A stretch of DNA of 64,000 nucleotides from Desulfobulbaceae bacterium (GTDB taxonomy: Bacteria; Desulfobacterota; Desulfobulbia; Desulfobulbales; Desulfobulbaceae). The stretch spans positions 1 to 64,000 of the forward strand of contig JAFLKR010000073.1 in NCBI GenBank assembly GCA_019163135.1, given 5' to 3'. Below the pieces are notes generated by a model that saw only the letters and a list, made by a program, of their open reading frames with translations, was not told the origin of the DNA and searched no databases. This document shows, one piece after another, positions 61,860 through 64,000 of the stretch. Both the position numbers and the translations under genes were made by a program. How positions within the stretch are numbered: position 1 is the first letter of the stretch; each line of letters opens with the position of its first letter.

Positions 61860-62636
61860 TTAGAGCCGGAGCGTTGTTGTCCGTTGCGGAAGGCCGATGA
61901 TGGAACCGTTGCGACCGGTGATCCCGTTGGCTGTTTTCGTTGCCCTCCGGTAGGAAAAAAACTGCTGGTTACAACGGGTGCAGAGAGCTGCAACCTCGAT
62001 GTGTTCCGGGCGTAACCCTGCCTTCACCAGTTGTTGTCGGCTGATCTCCCAGAAATCAAAAAAGTGTGGCTGGATTTGAAACCTGTGCATCCAGGCCGGC
62101 AACTCCTTGCGATAATGAATGAATTCGGCGCAGCACGGGCCTAGCGATGGGCTGATCGCGGCCACCAGATTGTCGGGGGTGACGCCAAAGTGTTCTTGCA
62201 GAGATCGAATCGTCTTGCCGATGATGTTGAGCACGCTGCCCCGCCAGCCGTTGTGGATTGCGGCAACGATTCCCTGTTGCGGTGCGGCGAGCAGGATAGC
62301 CTGGCAATCGGCCTGCTGGATCAAAAGACCGGTTCCCGGCAAGCTTGAGATCATGGCGTCGTAGCCGGTCACCTCGGCGACCAGGTGGGCCGGTTCGACC
62401 ACCAGCACCTGATCGGCATGGATCTGCTTGACGGAAACGAGATGGGGCAGGTGCAGGGCTTCGGCCGCGCGGGCTCGGTTGACCTGGACCCGCTCAGCCT
62501 GATCGCCGACTGAGTCGCTGAGGTTGAGGGAGGTAAAGGCGGCTGAGCTGACACCGCCGGCACAGGTGAACATGCCATGGGGAACAGGTAACAGCGGGCT
62601 GGTGTAATAGGGTAGTGGTGTTTTCTGGAGTTGCAT
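61860..62636 (-). CDS. pgeF: PgeF/YfiH-family protein (peptidoglycan editing factor)
   Basis: A 258-residue multicopper-oxidase-like fold protein of the YfiH family. LVSVKQIHADQVLVVE, QQADCQAILLAAPQQGIVAAIHNGWRGSVLNIIGK and PSLGPCCAEF hold the metal-binding Cys/His. In E. coli it removes L-Ser-containing errors from peptidoglycan precursors. The older laccase label is not supported by structure. It ends convergently with the EEP gene 26 nt apart. Confidence 0.9.
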   Translation of the reverse strand: MQLQKTPLPYYTSPLLPVPHGMFTCAGGVSSAAFTSLNLSDSVGDQAERVQVNRARAAEALHLPHLVSVKQIHADQVLVVEPAHLVAEVTGYDAMISSLPGTGLLIQQADCQAILLAAPQQGIVAAIHNGWRGSVLNIIGKTIRSLQEHFGVTPDNLVAAISPSLGPCCAEFIHYRKELPAWMHRFQIQPHFFDFWEISRQQLVKAGLRPEHIEVAALCTRCNQQFFSYRRATKTANGITGRNGSIIGLPQRTTTLRL

Positions 62637-62655
62637 CGGCGCATTGGCATCAATT

Positions 62656-62689
62656 AAAAAAGGGAAAGCCGTAGAGGCTTTCCCTTTTT
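62656..62689. terminator. Bidirectional terminator between the porin gene and pgeF
   Basis: AAAAAGGGAAAGCC-GTAGA-GGCTTTCCCTTTTT is a perfect 14-bp stem with T tracts on both strands. It ends the porin transcript before pgeF. Confidence 0.88.
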
Positions 62690-62716
62690 TAATTTATTGA
62701 GGTTGAATGGAGCAGA

Positions 62717-64000
62717 TTAGAAATAGGCCTCAAAAGTGAGGTAAACCTGATTGGCGCTTTCAACCGGATTCATGCCCAACGCCTGCAATTTATCCTTCTC
62801 ATCGTCCAGATCATAAGGTTTCATATTCCAATCAAATCCACCGGAATAATTATAGTCATAAAATTGCCATCCCAGCCGAATAAACGTCTTGGCATATTTT
62901 GAGATGGCCTCGCCGGTGGGCAGGTCATAAATCAGATACAGTTCATAGGCATTACCCCGAGTGGCCAGTTTCGACATATAGAGATCGTCATGCCCAGGGG
63001 TAAAGGACACCCAGTATTGCGAGCCGTAGTTGTACTCGGCACCGAGTTTCAGGCCCAGGTTGTCCAGATCGTAGCGGACACCGGCATAGAAGTTGTAGCC
63101 GTTTTCGGCATTGGTATTCGGACCTCCTCCGGTGAAGTACATGCTATACATGTCATTAAATAAGCCGTTGTTGTTGGGGTCGCTGTGGCTCCAACCGCCG
63201 GCCACAAAATAATTAAGATTTCTGACCTTGTCCATGTAGACGGTCGAGGTGTGGTACAACTGGCCGAGATCCTTTTGATCGCCGTACCCAATCGGCGGAG
63301 CTTGCCCTGCCCCATACCGGACGAAATCACTGGTAAAGGCAGGATAATTGAAGAGATTGTAGACGCCAAAGGCCTGGATGTTCAGGAAGCGAGAGCCCTT
63401 TTGGAAGACATCCCAATCGAAGCCCGCAAAATCGGTGTCATCAAGTGGGGCGTCTTCACCAAAGCCTTCATCGTACTGAAGCCCGTTTTCAAAACCGCGG
63501 CCGTAGCAGAAGCGGATGCGGCCTTCGCCCAAGGCATCAATACCCCAATTGTAGCCATAGCCAAGAGAAAGGCCATCAAACGGATAATCCATGTAGGAGA
63601 TCGGCGTCCCCATGCGGGTGTCGTTATTCATGCGGATTTGGGCAGGTGGACCATCGGTGGTCGGGCGCCGACCGACAGAGAACCAGAGCGGCAAGCCGCC
63701 GATGTTGTTCCAGTTGACAAAAGCGCGGTCGACATACAGGGCGCTGTCGTTGGGGGTACGTGAGGTGTTGCCGTCAAAAATGGGGAACCCGCCAGCGAGG
63801 TCTTCAGGAGTCGATTCCATGCCCCAGGCTTTATACATGGCCAATCGGCCTTTGAACTCCATGTTTTCGGTGGCTTTGACCCGCATGTTGAGGCGGAGGC
63901 GGTTGGTCATGAGGGTGTCATTTTCTTGGTCACCTCCCGCCGGGTAAAGACCTAGAATATTATTTTGAATGCCCGGAAGAAGTGTCCCCGCAGCGAAAAC
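62717..64000 (-). CDS. DUF3373-type outer-membrane porin (5' end outside window)
   Basis: The track starts at 63910, but the minus-strand frame is open to the window edge, with AAGTLLPGIQNN..NDTLMTNRLRLNMRV continuing upstream, so the N-terminus is missing. At least 428 codons are visible. Alternating aromatic/hydrophobic strands (WNNIGGLPLWFSVGRRPTTDG, KTFIRLGWQFYDYNYSGGFDW) and the terminal aromatic in YLTFEAYF are typical of a beta-barrel. This matches DUF3373 porins of Desulfobacterota. The solute is unknown. Confidence 0.85.
   Translation of the reverse strand, partial: VFAAGTLLPGIQNNILGLYPAGGDQENDTLMTNRLRLNMRVKATENMEFKGRLAMYKAWGMESTPEDLAGGFPIFDGNTSRTPNDSALYVDRAFVNWNNIGGLPLWFSVGRRPTTDGPPAQIRMNNDTRMGTPISYMDYPFDGLSLGYGYNWGIDALGEGRIRFCYGRGFENGLQYDEGFGEDAPLDDTDFAGFDWDVFQKGSRFLNIQAFGVYNLFNYPAFTSDFVRYGAGQAPPIGYGDQKDLGQLYHTSTVYMDKVRNLNYFVAGGWSHSDPNNNGLFNDMYSMYFTGGGPNTNAENGYNFYAGVRYDLDNLGLKLGAEYNYGSQYWVSFTPGHDDLYMSKLATRGNAYELYLIYDLPTGEAISKYAKTFIRLGWQFYDYNYSGGFDWNMKPYDLDDEKDKLQALGMNPVESANQVYLTFEAYF

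Noticed and set aside
1-64000. CRISPR arrays, tRNA, rRNA, insertion sequences and prophage genes
   Set aside because: No regularly spaced repeats, T-loop GTTCGA-type tRNA pattern, transposase, integrase or phage structural motif was found by reading; a tRNAscan-SE and IS search would settle it.

Overview
The window reads as a contiguous chromosome segment of a Gram-negative anaerobe, most likely a Desulfobulbales-type member of the Desulfobacterota. This is inferred from gene content, not from a marker-gene search. Supporting content: outer-membrane machinery (BamD, LolA, Pal, an OmpH/Skp-like chaperone, a heptose kinase and a DUF3373-type porin); futalosine-route menaquinone genes; a molybdenum-cofactor MobA and a short MoaE-like protein; an F0 block (AtpZ, AtpI, AtpB, AtpE) separated from F1; RNase Y beside ZapB/ZapA; a MucR-type regulator; and an AspRS with a residue typical of non-discriminating enzymes. 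Gene density is high, base composition is moderate and even, and no phage, insertion sequence, CRISPR array, rRNA or tRNA was seen. It looks like core genome, not an accessory island.

Layout. 0-9.9 kb: partial larB, a two-gene kinase pair usually seen as one fused protein, bamD, trxA-trxB with a hairpin between them, hemL with a near-consensus promoter, the F0 genes, a nucleoside phosphorylase and rimO. 9.9-16.7 kb: a nine-gene minus-strand run (cbpA, cbpM, rmuC, glycine-zipper lipoprotein, YjbQ, small protein, UbiD-type decarboxylase, rluB, HU/IHF). 16.8-21.1 kb: shikimate kinase, a variant GT5 glycogen-synthase-like gene, an unknown gene and gapA. 21.1-28.4 kb: a 56-codon cysteine-rich gene missed by the ORF track, an apparently decayed stretch, then a minus-strand set of lytic transglycosylase, MoaE-like protein, HDOD protein, hybrid histidine kinase and YihY. 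28.5-34.9 kb: Nudix, zapB, zapA, a strong 6S RNA candidate, a further structured stretch, rny, tyrS, fur and dus. 34.9-39.3 kb: a radical SAM protein, an unknown protein and an alpha-glucan phosphorylase. 39.4-44.4 kb: pal, ompH, heptose kinase, yicC, remA, gmk, rlmB. 44.5-49.3 kb: S1-domain protein, YfcE-like phosphoesterase, a coupled 83-codon ORF, lolA, murI, mucR, fmdB. 49.4-64 kb: queA, mqnB-mqnD-mobA-gdhA-bpt, aspS, hisS, a flavin oxidoreductase, pcnB, an EEP nuclease, pgeF and a partial porin.

Links between genes. The mqnB-mqnD pair and the distant UbiD-type decarboxylase fit one futalosine menaquinone pathway. The GT5 synthase and the GT35 phosphorylase would make and break a storage glucan. 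TrxA and TrxB form a thioredoxin pair. The least explained items are the 29.85-30.48 kb RNA region, the small cysteine-rich gene at 21.2 kb with its long hairpin, two possibly leaderless genes, a short upstream ORF overlapping the pcnB start, and several variant enzymes lacking familiar active-site residues. No unmistakably new multi-gene system was found.
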